Program-made: the position numbers and the translations under genes
Shown: piece after piece, positions 1 to 8,055 of the stretch
How positions within the stretch are numbered: the stretch's first letter is position 1
Layout of the letters: the number at the start of each line of letters is the position of its first letter
Notes under the pieces: generated by a model
The model's database searches: none
What the model was told of the DNA's origin: nothing
What the model saw: only the letters and a program-made list of their open reading frames with translations
DNA from: Pseudovibrio ascidiaceicola
Lineage (GTDB): Bacteria > Pseudomonadota > Alphaproteobacteria > Rhizobiales > Stappiaceae
DNA: 64,000 nt
Assembly (NCBI RefSeq): GCF_900114245.1
Contig: NZ_FOSK01000004.1
Coordinates: forward strand, 310,001-374,000
Direction of reading: 5' to 3'

Positions 1-162
1 ATCCAAACCTTGTTCCACCGCCATTGCGAGGGCTTCTTCGGTTGGAGTCGGGCCGAGGTTGTCACCCTCGGTGTTGATCAGCTGCACTTCGCGAACGCGA
101 ATCTCTTTATTGGTGCGCGGCCCTTCCTTAGTGGGTGGCGGTGCGCGAAACGGACGGCGAAT
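1..162 (-). CDS. infC: Translation initiation factor IF-3, N-terminal part (runs off window)
   Basis: Fifty-four codons of the IF-3 N-terminal domain are visible. They begin I/M-RRPFRAPPPTKEGPR and continue through the NKEIRVREVQLI strand typical of alphaproteobacterial IF-3; the rest lies beyond base 1. IF-3 binds the 30S subunit, keeps it apart from 50S and proofreads initiator tRNA and start codon. The start must be AUU at 160-162: going upstream in frame the codons are CAC, ACT, GAT, GGA, AGA and then TAA (178-180), with no ATG, GTG or TTG. A GAGGAG Shine-Dalgarno lies at 171-176. A rare AUU start is known in infC as the basis of autoregulation, because IF-3 discriminates against its own start codon. 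Confidence 0.93.
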   Translation of the reverse strand, partial: MRRPFRAPPPTKEGPRTNKEIRVREVQLINTEGDNLGPTPTEEALAMAVEQGLD

Positions 163-352
163 GTGAGTATCTCCTCTTTAGACTGCCGAACTTGCGAATA
201 TTTGATAACAGTTCAATGACTGGTTCCGACTGTTTCGTCAAGTCGAGAAACGCGTGGGAAGGGCATCAATTGCGCTGCTTTGCTAGAATCAGGAAAAATG
301 CCACGTAAGTCAACACTAGTTTTGTAGGTTCTGACGCGACATTTACAACCAG
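163..352. other. Intergenic leader of infC
   Basis: This gap separates the stop of the glycosyltransferase gene, which reads leftward, from infC, which also reads leftward. It should hold the infC promoter and 5' leader. Apart from the ribosome-binding site at 171-176 I see no convincing -35/-10 pair, hairpin or small gene. Confidence 0.4.
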
Positions 353-1528
353 TTAGCTTCCTGTTGGTAACAGCTCGCGGTAAACGTTTAGTGTGGCATC
401 ACACATAGCCTGCTTGGTGAAAGACCGTTCCACATGGTCATGAGCGCGTTTGGTGAGTTTTGCTCGCTCTTCAGCACTCATATCCAAGGCCTGCGCCATC
501 AGCTCGCAGAGTTCTTCTGCATCGCCATTTTCAAAATGCCAGCCGGTACGCTCTTCAGCCTTCACAACAGGTGGCACAAGAACCGTTTCCGGAACAGCAC
601 CGATGTTGGAGACAATAATCGGCACGCCAGCTGCCTGTGCTTCCACTGCGGCACGGCCAAAGGCTTCCGCCTCAATAGAGGCCACGACAGAAACATCTGC
701 GATAGCGAGGGCTGCCGGAACATCTGAGCAGTGGCCAACAATGCGCACGCGTTCTGTCAGGTCCGATTCAGCAATCTGAAGTTCCAAAGACTGGCGGTAG
801 GCCTCGCGGCCCTGATCATCGCCTGCCAGAACCACTAGCACATCGTCATAGCCGCCACGTTCAATCAGCTGGCGCGTTGCTTCAATCAGCACGCGCTGGC
901 CTTTCCACTCTGTCAGGCGAGCAAGGTTGATCACCACACGACGGCTGTCGGAGACGCCCCAGCGCGCACGTAAGTCTGTGATACGCTCGTCGCTGATGTT
1001 GTCGGGGTTGAAGGATTCCACATCCGGGCCGCGATAAATAACCGAGGTTTTGCCTTTGGTGCGCGGGTCACGCTTTTCCACCAGATCCGCTGTGAACCTG
1101 GAGTTGGCGATCACTATATCCGCGCGGGTCATGGAGGAGTTGTAGAACGCCTTGAACTTGTTCGTTTCCTTATAGATGCCGTGATAGGTGGTGACATAAG
1201 GAATGTTGAGACGGTGAGCCGCCCACAAAGCCGACCATGCAGGTGCACGGGATCTGGCATGCACCAGATCAACCCTGTTCTGCTGGCAGATACGCTCAAT
1301 CAAATAAGAGTTTCGCCACATGGTCCAAGGGTTCTTGGACTTCACTGGCAGTTCAAAGTGCACCGCCCCTGTTGCTTCCAACTCGGGGACCATGCGTCCG
1401 CCCTGCGAAATCACGAGGCTATTCCAGCCTTCGTTGACGATCGCCTCTGCGACATCCACTGTGGTGCGCTCAGCTCCGCCGGTTTGAAGGTCGGGGACAA
1501 TTTGCAAAATGGTCGGCACTTTGGACAT
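353..1528 (-). CDS. Glycosyltransferase family 4 (GT-B fold)
   Basis: A 391-residue retaining GT-B glycosyltransferase, probably transferring a nucleotide-sugar residue during lipopolysaccharide or exopolysaccharide synthesis at the inner face of the membrane. The N-terminal acceptor domain carries the TGGAER motif (residues 16-21). The C-terminal donor domain has the family's E-x7-E signature in EAFGRAAVEAQAAG (288-301), which contacts the sugar nucleotide. A longer frame extends upstream to 1618, but the conserved domain begins at the ATG at 1528 (MSKVPTILQIVP), and the extra residues would approach the divergent gene at 1660. Donor and acceptor cannot be read from the sequence. It is transcribed toward infC. 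Confidence 0.85.
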   Translation of the reverse strand: MSKVPTILQIVPDLQTGGAERTTVDVAEAIVNEGWNSLVISQGGRMVPELEATGAVHFELPVKSKNPWTMWRNSYLIERICQQNRVDLVHARSRAPAWSALWAAHRLNIPYVTTYHGIYKETNKFKAFYNSSMTRADIVIANSRFTADLVEKRDPRTKGKTSVIYRGPDVESFNPDNISDERITDLRARWGVSDSRRVVINLARLTEWKGQRVLIEATRQLIERGGYDDVLVVLAGDDQGREAYRQSLELQIAESDLTERVRIVGHCSDVPAALAIADVSVVASIEAEAFGRAAVEAQAAGVPIIVSNIGAVPETVLVPPVVKAEERTGWHFENGDAEELCELMAQALDMSAEERAKLTKRAHDHVERSFTKQAMCDATLNVYRELLPTGS

Positions 1529-1659
1529 TTCTCTATGTTTTTTGAGAGTGATCCAACTATGCTCGCCAAAATGTCCGGCGGGCAACTGTGGAGGCTCTGT
1601 AATCAGGTTTCCGAACAATTGCCGGCCAGTATAAGCCGATAAGTGTTTGGAGGTTATGA

Positions 1660-2448
1660 ATGAGTGCTGACTTACCGCAATTCATCAGCGTTGGCAAAGG
1701 AGACAGTGCACGGAAGATCGCAGTGCGACATGATGAACGCGGTGCACCGGGTGTTCTGTGGCTTTCCGGTTTCAAATCCGACATGCTGGGCACCAAAGCC
1801 GAAGTGCTTTGTGAGTGGGCTGAGAAGCAAGGCCTGACCTGCACACGTATGGATTACTCCGGTCACGGTGAATCCGGCGGTGAGTTTGTTGATGGCACCA
1901 TCTCTCTTTGGCTGGAAGAAGCCGTTGCTGTGTTCAAGCAGTTCTGTAAAGGACCGACCATTGTTGTTGGCTCGTCTATGGGCGGCTGGATGGCACTGTT
2001 GCTGGCGAAAGCATTGCATGACGCCTCTGAGACACTTGAGGGCACCCTCTCCGGCATGGTGCTGATTGCTCCTGCCCCGGATTTCACCGAGGAGCTGATG
2101 TGGAAGCATGAGTTTACTGATGAGATCAAGCAGGAGATCATGGAGAAAGGTCGCTTTGAGCGCCCATCCGAGTATGAAGACAGTCCATACATCATCACCC
2201 GCGATCTGATCGAGGATGGCAGAAAGAACCTTTTGCTTGGTGAGCCAATCATCACCAACTGCAAGACCATCATTTTGCAAGGCCAGAAAGACGATGCTGT
2301 GCCGTGGCAGCATGCGCTACGTATTGTTGAGGGCATGGCCCATGATGATGTGGTGCTGACACTTGTGAAAGACGGCGACCACCGCCTGTCTCGTCCGGAA
2401 GATCTGGACCGTATGATTGCTGCTGTAGCGGAACTGGCCCAGCGCTAA
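1660..2448 (+). CDS. Alpha/beta hydrolase (ABHD10-like serine esterase)
   Basis: A 262-residue cytosolic alpha/beta hydrolase. The nucleophile elbow is G-S-S-M-G at residues 104-108 (Ser106), the acid is likely Asp211 or Asp212 (QKDDAVPW), and the base is His241 (DGDHRLS). The overall layout, with an early YSGHGESGG segment (66-74), resembles the ABHD10/thioesterase group found in many alphaproteobacteria. The substrate is unknown. It is divergent from the glycosyltransferase, so 1529-1659 probably holds both promoters, and it converges on a LysR gene across a shared hairpin at 2460-2488. Confidence 0.8.
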   Translation: MSADLPQFISVGKGDSARKIAVRHDERGAPGVLWLSGFKSDMLGTKAEVLCEWAEKQGLTCTRMDYSGHGESGGEFVDGTISLWLEEAVAVFKQFCKGPTIVVGSSMGGWMALLLAKALHDASETLEGTLSGMVLIAPAPDFTEELMWKHEFTDEIKQEIMEKGRFERPSEYEDSPYIITRDLIEDGRKNLLLGEPIITNCKTIILQGQKDDAVPWQHALRIVEGMAHDDVVLTLVKDGDHRLSRPEDLDRMIAAVAELAQR

Positions 2449-2459
2449 TCTGACTTCGT

Positions 2460-2488
2460 GGTTAGGCTTTTATAACGGAAGCCTAACC
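2460..2488. terminator. Hairpin between convergent genes
   Basis: Perfect 10-bp inverted repeat GGTTAGGCTT / AAGCCTAACC with a 9-nt loop, placed between the hydrolase stop and the LysR stop, which it overlaps. There is no long T tract on either side, so a bidirectional terminator is likely but not certain. Confidence 0.55.
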
Positions 2489-3394
2489 GCTGCTCATCTG
2501 CCCACACAATTCCGCGATTTGCTTGCTGAACCAATCATAACGCGCTGCCAGTGTGCGATGCTTTTTTACCGTCAGGTAGAGCGGGTCACTGACGGGTTCT
2601 TTCAGCTCGAGAATTCTGATTTTCTCTTGCGCCTCGAAACTGCGAACAGCGGTTTCTGGTAAGACCGTGTACCCGAGCCCCTGTGCGACAGGCACAAGGA
2701 TCTGACTGAGCTGGTTGATGTAACCGGTTGCTCTGAGGTCAACGCCCACAGCATTTATCTCCGGAAAGTTTGGCGTGAGCAGGCGCTCCGCATAGTGTTG
2801 ACCGTCCGGGTGATCGATGAAGCCCAGCGCCTCCAGGTCTACAAAGGCCGATGGTTTTTCTTCAAAATCGGCAGGTACCACAAGGCACAGCGGTTCGTTG
2901 CCGATGTGGTGTTGCGCAAGTGAAGACTGAACAGTCTGTTGGGTGACGATGCAGAGATCTACCTCATTGCTTTGCAACAATTGCAGGCTGCGATGGTTGG
3001 GAGCCACTTCAACTTTCAGCAGCAAACCGGGATGGGAGCTCTGTTGCTTGAGAAGCTTTGGATAGAGGTAAAGCGCCATAGACCCGGAACAAGCAATGCG
3101 GATTTCACCGGTATTGGGGTCATCTTGCTGGATGGCTGCGCGCAGGTCTACCTCCTGCTTTTCTGCAGTCAGCGCAAAACCCAGTAGAAGCTCCCCTTCC
3201 CGCGTCAGCTCAAAGCCCTTGCCGATTTTCGTGATCAGAGGCGCACCTATTTGCTGCTCCAGCTTTTTCAGATGCTGGCTCACGCCTGGCTGCGTCATGC
3301 CAAGTTGATTGGCTGTCTGGGTAAAATGACCGGTTTCGGTGAGTTTAACGAAGGTCTTGAGCCACAGGGAATTCAACATGGCCTTAGCATACAT
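2483..3394 (-). CDS. LysR-family transcriptional regulator
   Basis: A 303-residue LysR-type regulator. The winged helix-turn-helix occupies roughly residues 10-65 (TQTANQLGMTQPGVSQHLKKLE) and is followed by a type 2 periplasmic-binding-like effector domain. An internal ATG five codons in (3379) is an alternative start; neither has a strong Shine-Dalgarno. It is divergent from the VOC-family enzyme at 3510, and a perfect inverted repeat (3401-3431) lies between them. By the usual LysR arrangement it probably autoregulates and controls the VOC gene and perhaps the flavodoxin-like gene at 4149. The effector is unknown. Confidence 0.85.
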   Translation of the reverse strand: MYAKAMLNSLWLKTFVKLTETGHFTQTANQLGMTQPGVSQHLKKLEQQIGAPLITKIGKGFELTREGELLLGFALTAEKQEVDLRAAIQQDDPNTGEIRIACSGSMALYLYPKLLKQQSSHPGLLLKVEVAPNHRSLQLLQSNEVDLCIVTQQTVQSSLAQHHIGNEPLCLVVPADFEEKPSAFVDLEALGFIDHPDGQHYAERLLTPNFPEINAVGVDLRATGYINQLSQILVPVAQGLGYTVLPETAVRSFEAQEKIRILELKEPVSDPLYLTVKKHRTLAARYDWFSKQIAELCGQMSSG

Positions 3395-3400
3395 AACATT

Positions 3401-3431
3401 AAATTATCATAAAACTAATAAATGATAATTT
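3401..3431. promoter_or_regulatory. Perfect inverted repeat, candidate LysR operator
   Basis: AAATTATCAT (3401-3410) and ATGATAATTT (3422-3431) form a 10-bp perfect inverted repeat with an 11-bp spacer. It sits in the AT-rich region between the divergent LysR and VOC genes. Position and T-N11-A-like symmetry fit a LysR binding site; no binding evidence is available. Confidence 0.6.
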
Positions 3432-3509
3432 TTGATTTTCTCACAGACTTGCTACATCCAACGTACCCAAGGCACTCCGCCTATAAAGTTTAGCTTAGTG
3501 AGGTCTGTA

Positions 3510-4019
3510 ATGTCCGTCCCTTATCCAAGACGCTTCTCCCATATCGGCCTTTCCGTTCCTGATGTGGAAGCCGCAGTCAAATTCTATCGTGATGTGATGG
3601 GCTGGTACATCATCATGGAACCAAGCGAGATTGTTGAAGATGACAGTCCGATTGGCGAGATGTGCAGCGATGTGTTTGGTAAAGGCTGGAAGAGCTTCAA
3701 AATCGCTCATCTTTCCACCAGTGATGGCATCGGCGTTGAGCTGTTTGAGTTTGTGCAGAATGAGACCCCGGAAAACAACTTTGAATATTGGAAGACCGGT
3801 ATCTTCCATTACTGTGTTCAGGACCCGGATGTGGAAGGTCTGGCTGCCAAGATTGAAGCAGCTGGCGGCAAACGTCGCATGAAGGAGCCACGCTATTATT
3901 ATCCGGGTGAGAAGCCATATCGCATGATCTACATGGAAGACCCGTTCGGCAACATTCTGGAAATCTACAGCCACTCCTATGAGCTGCATTATTCCAGCGG
4001 GGCCTATAAGGAATCCTAG
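3510..4019 (+). CDS. VOC-family (glyoxalase/bleomycin-resistance fold) protein
   Basis: A 169-residue vicinal-oxygen-chelate protein with paired beta-alpha-beta-beta-beta modules. It starts FSHIGLSVPDVEAAVKFYRDVMGW, with a metal-ligand His in FSHIG, and ends in EDPFGNILEIYSHSYE, which carries the last Glu ligand. Family members are lactoylglutathione lyases, dioxygenases or isomerases; the substrate here is unknown. The ATG at 3510 is chosen because a GAGG Shine-Dalgarno lies 7 nt upstream and homology begins there, although the frame is open from 3432. It is the first gene divergent from the LysR regulator. Confidence 0.85.
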   Translation: MSVPYPRRFSHIGLSVPDVEAAVKFYRDVMGWYIIMEPSEIVEDDSPIGEMCSDVFGKGWKSFKIAHLSTSDGIGVELFEFVQNETPENNFEYWKTGIFHYCVQDPDVEGLAAKIEAAGGKRRMKEPRYYYPGEKPYRMIYMEDPFGNILEIYSHSYELHYSSGAYKES

Positions 4020-4028
4020 GCAAACAGG

Positions 4029-4060
4029 GATGTGCTCGAAGAATTTTAATCGAGCACATC
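4029..4060 (+). terminator. Inverted repeat after the VOC gene
   Basis: Perfect 11-bp arms GATGTGCTCGA / TCGAGCACATC (4029-4039 and 4050-4060) with a 10-nt AT-rich loop, nine bases after the VOC stop codon. There is no T tract downstream, so it may be a processing or stability hairpin rather than a true intrinsic terminator. Confidence 0.5.
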
Positions 4061-4148
4061 TAAATCTGCCCATGTCATCTTAGAGTAGCTGAAAGGCGTT
4101 TGCCCCCAAATAGACCGGAGTTCTGACAGGCTTGAAGAGTAGCGGTCC

Positions 4149-4766
4149 ATGTCAAAAGACATTCTGGTAGCAATCGCCTTTTTTTCTGCCAACGGGCATA
4201 CCGAAGCGCTGGCGCATGCAGTTGCTCGTGGCGCAAGTGAAAACGGTGCCACGGTTACTTATGTGCCTGTCAGCGATTATGAGGACACAGACTGGGAGGC
4301 GTTGGAAGCCGCTGACGCCATCATTTTTGGAAGCCCGACCTACATGGGCGGTGTAGCCGCTCCCTTCAAATTCTTCATGGATGCGTCTGCAACCGTTTGG
4401 TACAAGCAGGGCTGGATCAACAAGATTGCCGGTGGTTTCAGCGTATCAGGTTCCATGAGTGGTGACCGACACAACGTATTCCTTCAAATGGCGACCTTTG
4501 CAGCCCAGCATGGCATGATCTGGGTAAGTCTTGGCATGCCACCGGGCAATAACTACAGCTTTGGCAGCAACGAAGATCTCAACCGCCTTGGTGTGTATTA
4601 TGGCGCGGCAGCGCAGGCCAATATGGATGAAGGACCAGAAGTGGCTCCCCCTCAATCAGACAGAGACACAGCCTTTGCCTATGGTGCCCGCATTGCAAAA
4701 GCGACACGTCGATGGGTGGAAGGTGGAGAAAATCATCCTTCTCAGGGAAAGAGCCCCTTACATTGA
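4149..4766 (+). CDS. Flavodoxin-fold NAD(P)H oxidoreductase (WrbA-like)
   Basis: A 205-residue flavodoxin-fold protein. The FMN-phosphate loop is FFSANGHTEALA (11-22) and the isoalloxazine-binding loop is GSPTYMGG (61-68), as in the WrbA/NQO family of two-electron quinone reductases. It is clearly paralogous to the protein at 8056, sharing that loop, AAQHGMIWV and EDLNRLG. It follows the VOC gene by 129 bp, so it may belong to the same LysR-governed detoxification unit, though an inverted repeat lies between them. Quinone or nitroaromatic reduction is inferred from the family. Confidence 0.85.
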   Translation: MSKDILVAIAFFSANGHTEALAHAVARGASENGATVTYVPVSDYEDTDWEALEAADAIIFGSPTYMGGVAAPFKFFMDASATVWYKQGWINKIAGGFSVSGSMSGDRHNVFLQMATFAAQHGMIWVSLGMPPGNNYSFGSNEDLNRLGVYYGAAAQANMDEGPEVAPPQSDRDTAFAYGARIAKATRRWVEGGENHPSQGKSPLH

Positions 4767-4914
4767 GAGCTTAAAACGCGTTTCATGTAAGTGACTGAAT
4801 TTCGAGCAGCTCACTCAAACGGTGATAAGCTTTTGTTTCATCGCGTATTCTCTAAGATGCTCCTTTGATGGAACTCTGAGATTACGCCGTAAACGTTGCG
4901 TTGGAGGCAACTGA

Positions 4915-5235
4915 ATGGCATGGATCTGGCTCATCATCGCTGGCCTGTTTGAAATGACCTTTGCCGTCTGCCTCAAGCTGTCTGACGGCTTTACCAAGCC
5001 TTTTTATACGATAGCCTTCATCATCACGGCCTTGCTGTCACTTTACTTCCTGACCAAAGCCATGGTGTCCATACCGCTTGGCACGGCCTATGCCGTGTGG
5101 ACAGGGATCGGCGCCTCCGGCATTGCCATCCTTGGTATCTTCCTCTTTGGAGAACCAGCCACCTTCCTCCGCCTCTTCTTCATAACCATGCTCATCGCCG
5201 CAATCGTGGGGCTGAAGTTTGTTTCGAATGGATAG
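4915..5235 (+). CDS. sugE: SMR-family exporter, SugE/Gdx (guanidinium) type
   Basis: A 106-residue four-helix small multidrug resistance protein of the inner membrane, working as an antiparallel dimer. The essential proton/substrate Glu is Glu13 (AGLFEM). The LKLSDGFT and GTAYAVWTGIGA segments match the SugE/Gdx branch, whose members export guanidinium, rather than the EmrE branch. The start is supported by GGAGG 8-9 nt upstream. I looked for a guanidine riboswitch in the 148-bp leader and saw none. Confidence 0.88.
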   Translation: MAWIWLIIAGLFEMTFAVCLKLSDGFTKPFYTIAFIITALLSLYFLTKAMVSIPLGTAYAVWTGIGASGIAILGIFLFGEPATFLRLFFITMLIAAIVGLKFVSNG

Positions 5236-5256
5236 ATCAATAAAGGGGCGAGGACT

Positions 5257-6132
5257 TTAGTTACGCTCAAAGTGAGCATCAAACATGTCAGCTAACTCTT
5301 GCGAAGCTCGGATCGAACCGGGCAATCCCTCACCAAAGCTCCCACCAACACAGAGCAGGTTGTTTTCCAAGATTGCGGTGCGTAGCGTTTCCGTTTCCAA
5401 AAGCGTGAACTTCGGCCTGTAGCACACTACTCCTTGCACCTCATGCGTCTCTTTCAAATGCCTGATACGCTGCGAATACTCTTGCAAGTCATGCAAAAGC
5501 AGAACCCTAACCTCAGGCATATCTCCGGCGCCTAAATCTGTTTTCCTTCGATACCGTAACAGTTCCATGTTTGTATGAATGCGTTCGCGGTAACCAACAT
5601 ACCTGCAATTTTTCAGGCTACTTATTCTCCTGAATTGCGGCGAACTCGCCTCTTCATTATTAGCCGCAATCAGATTGAAGCTGGCAAGATTTGGCAGTTC
5701 ACGCGGCTGCACCTCGTTCAACTCATCCAAACAAACACCCTGATCAGCAAACTGATGATAATCGGTGATATTTAGGTTTGAGAAGAACAACTCGAACTGA
5801 GCAGCAAATTCGTTGCCCGGCTCTGTCGAGTGCAGAATGTTTTTGAGCTTATCCGTTGAATGCTGTTTTCTAAACTGGAACTTATAGCTCCTTCCGAAAC
5901 CCACAGCAGAATGCCCGCGATAGAGTATTGCTGCGATTGGGCCACTGGTCATGTATGCTAGATGCTGGCTATTCTTGCAAATAAAGTGGTCTTCGAACTC
6001 CTTAGAGCTCAGCTGTTTATATCTGACTGCAACAATCTCGTATCCGCTCTCTAACAGATCAGTACTGATGGCCTCGACATATCTCTCCTGATTAGACACG
6101 TCTGGCTTAACGAGGATCATGTTGTGTTCCAT
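5257..6132 (-). CDS. NDK-like protein with a long insertion, function unknown
   Basis: A 291-residue protein. Residues 5-80 follow the nucleoside diphosphate kinase pattern: MILVKPD at 5-11, then YMTSGPIAAILYRGHSAV at 60-77. A C-terminal GLPGSIRASQEL (269-280) recalls the NDK PGTIRGDF strand. About 180 unrelated residues lie between, and I do not find the catalytic His of the NDK HGSD motif, so ordinary kinase activity is doubtful. The frame is open further upstream, but that part overlaps the SDR gene out of frame. The ATG at 6132 has a GGAGGGG Shine-Dalgarno and gives a 34-bp gap after the SDR stop. Probably co-transcribed with the SDR. Confidence 0.6.
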   Translation of the reverse strand: MEHNMILVKPDVSNQERYVEAISTDLLESGYEIVAVRYKQLSSKEFEDHFICKNSQHLAYMTSGPIAAILYRGHSAVGFGRSYKFQFRKQHSTDKLKNILHSTEPGNEFAAQFELFFSNLNITDYHQFADQGVCLDELNEVQPRELPNLASFNLIAANNEEASSPQFRRISSLKNCRYVGYRERIHTNMELLRYRRKTDLGAGDMPEVRVLLLHDLQEYSQRIRHLKETHEVQGVVCYRPKFTLLETETLRTAILENNLLCVGGSFGEGLPGSIRASQELADMFDAHFERN

Positions 6133-6166
6133 CAAGGCCCCTCCCACTAGCAAGTTGCCTAACCGC

Positions 6167-6859
6167 CTAGATTGTCGCCAGATTGTTATCCAGAGTTTCA
6201 ACAATCTCCACACGCGCCGGATCTCGCAGAATCTTTGCGAACTTATATTTGAAACTGCCACTGGAGAGTTCGACAATCTGTTGTGATACCCAGGAAGGAC
6301 ACAGCATTGTGTCTGTATCTTCATCGGCATTGGCCCAGAATGCAGTTCGGATACCTGAAGGAGCTGCGACCAGAACCTTACCAAGATCTTTGTCGCGCAC
6401 GAGCGATGCGCCCAACATTCCCAGTGCAGATTTGGTCGCACAGTATGCAGGCTCCAACTCACGAGGCGTATATTGCGAACTTGAGGTAATCAGCATAATC
6501 TTGAGAGGATGATCTGATCTCCTTTTCAGGCGTTGTATCAGCATCATAGGTGCCAGCAAGCCGACATTGACCATAGTCCCAAGTTCAGCATCAGCAAGCT
6601 CATCAATATGCCCGCGCTGAAGAAAACCTGCGGCATAGATAAGCGTGTGAACATTCTTGAAGCCATCCAGTACCCGATCAATATTTTGCGCTAACTGAAC
6701 GGGATCATCCGTTATCGAGAGGCTATGAAAGGTGGCCCCTTCAAGTTCAGGGTTTTGACGTCCAGTCAGCCCAACATTATGGCCTTCTTTTGCGTAGTGC
6801 CTTGCAAGCTCAAGACCCACGCCAGACGTACCTCCAACAATCAGAATATTCTTCTTCAC
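6167..6859 (-). CDS. Short-chain dehydrogenase/reductase
   Basis: A 230-residue classical SDR with a Rossmann fold. The dinucleotide-binding motif is GGTSGVG (9-15), the active site is Ser126-128 with Tyr139 and Lys143 (YCATK), and AAGF stands in for the usual NNAG-type strand. It reduces or oxidises an unidentified carbonyl or alcohol using NAD(P)H. It is upstream of, and probably operonic with, the NDK-like gene. The C-terminal region (EIVETLDNNLATI) is unusual for a short SDR and may form part of a dimer interface. Confidence 0.85.
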   Translation of the reverse strand: MKKNILIVGGTSGVGLELARHYAKEGHNVGLTGRQNPELEGATFHSLSITDDPVQLAQNIDRVLDGFKNVHTLIYAAGFLQRGHIDELADAELGTMVNVGLLAPMMLIQRLKRRSDHPLKIMLITSSSQYTPRELEPAYCATKSALGMLGASLVRDKDLGKVLVAAPSGIRTAFWANADEDTDTMLCPSWVSQQIVELSSGSFKYKFAKILRDPARVEIVETLDNNLATI

Positions 6860-7032
6860 GAAATGATGCTTTCTCAGGTTTGCTAGGTCGCTGACAGCTT
6901 ATATATTGAGGCAGGCAGCCTATTGGAATTTTCGCAACGATAGAGTGGCCTGTTTTTCCGTGTCAATATGAACGCCTGTCCACTTTTCGTAGGTTTCGTC
7001 AGGCCGCTACAGTTCCAGCAAGGCACCTTACC

Positions 7033-7965
7033 TCACTCACCTGCCCTATATTGCTTGGTGGTCTCTTTCATCAGATTGCGGGTCCATTTGATCATGGGGT
7101 CGTGGTGGTAGCGTTCGTGCCAGTAGAGGAAGAATTCCTGGTGGTGGTCCTTGAGGAAGTCGGGCACTGGAGAGGGAACGGTGTTGTGACCGGTGTAGAT
7201 TTGGGTGTCAAAAATGGAGGGCACCAAAAAGAGCATGTCGGATTGGCCACAGAAATGCATGGCGGCGAAGAAACTGCCGATTTTTACAGCAACGTTTCTT
7301 TTGTGGCCCAGCACTGCCAGTTTCTCATCAATTATGCTGTGCCCCGCCCCGGTGATCATGACCGAGATATGATCCTGACTGAGGTAATCCTCCAATGAGA
7401 CGGGCTTGCCTGCAAGTGGATGGTTCCTGCTCATCAAACACACATAGCTGAAGCGGCCCAGCGAAAAGCGATGAAGCTGGCTTGTTGCTGTGGTTGGGGT
7501 TTGGCCTGACAAGACGAAGTGGGCTTTTCCATTTTCCAGCGGTTCGAACTGATTACGGATGTCGCTCTTCATCTCCAGTTTCATGGCGGGTGCTTCACGC
7601 TTCATCCGTCGTAGAAGTGGAGGGCCATACAGATTCAACTCCAACTCCGGCCCAGAGAAACGAATGGTTTCTTCTGCAGTTGTGGGGTCAAACTCCGGTT
7701 TAGCGATCACATCCTTGATGGTTGCCAGAGCGGACGGGAGCAGCCTTTGGATCTCCATAGCTCTTTCCGTCAACTCATAATCTCCGGCAATGCGTACCAA
7801 CAAGGGATCTTGCAGAGCATCACGGAGACGCTGCAAGGCACGGCTCACTGCAGGCTGGCTCATGTGCAATTGTGTAGCAGCAACAGATACATGCCGCGTT
7901 TCCAGCAGCTTCTCCAAAACGACGAGGAGGTTCAGATCTACACTGCGTAAATTCACCTGACGCAT
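7033..7965 (-). CDS. LysR-family regulator (NodD/PcpR-like)
   Basis: A 310-residue LysR protein. The N-terminal RSVDLNLLVVLEKLLETRHVSVAA is typical of the NodD/PcpR branch, with the recognition helix in LHMSQPAVSRALQRLR. The effector-binding domain fills residues 95-300. It is divergent from the second flavodoxin-like gene at 8056, so it probably controls that gene, repeating the LysR/flavodoxin pairing seen 4 kb to the left. The inducer is unknown; related regulators respond to aromatic or phenolic compounds. Confidence 0.85.
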   Translation of the reverse strand: MRQVNLRSVDLNLLVVLEKLLETRHVSVAATQLHMSQPAVSRALQRLRDALQDPLLVRIAGDYELTERAMEIQRLLPSALATIKDVIAKPEFDPTTAEETIRFSGPELELNLYGPPLLRRMKREAPAMKLEMKSDIRNQFEPLENGKAHFVLSGQTPTTATSQLHRFSLGRFSYVCLMSRNHPLAGKPVSLEDYLSQDHISVMITGAGHSIIDEKLAVLGHKRNVAVKIGSFFAAMHFCGQSDMLFLVPSIFDTQIYTGHNTVPSPVPDFLKDHHQEFFLYWHERYHHDPMIKWTRNLMKETTKQYRAGE

Positions 7966-8055
7966 AATAACTATACCTTACATGCATTAGACGAATGATA
8001 CTTAGCTGAATAGACAGGGGCTGTCGATCTCACAGTGCAGGAAAAGGAAGTTGCA

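Noticed and set aside
4767-4914. Guanidine riboswitch before sugE
   Set aside because: Neither the ykkC core nor paired ACGR-loop hairpins of mini-ykkC are visible.
5257-6462. Extension of the NDK-like gene to 6462
   Set aside because: The extra 110 codons overlap the 3' part of the SDR gene out of frame; the ATG at 6132 has a better Shine-Dalgarno.
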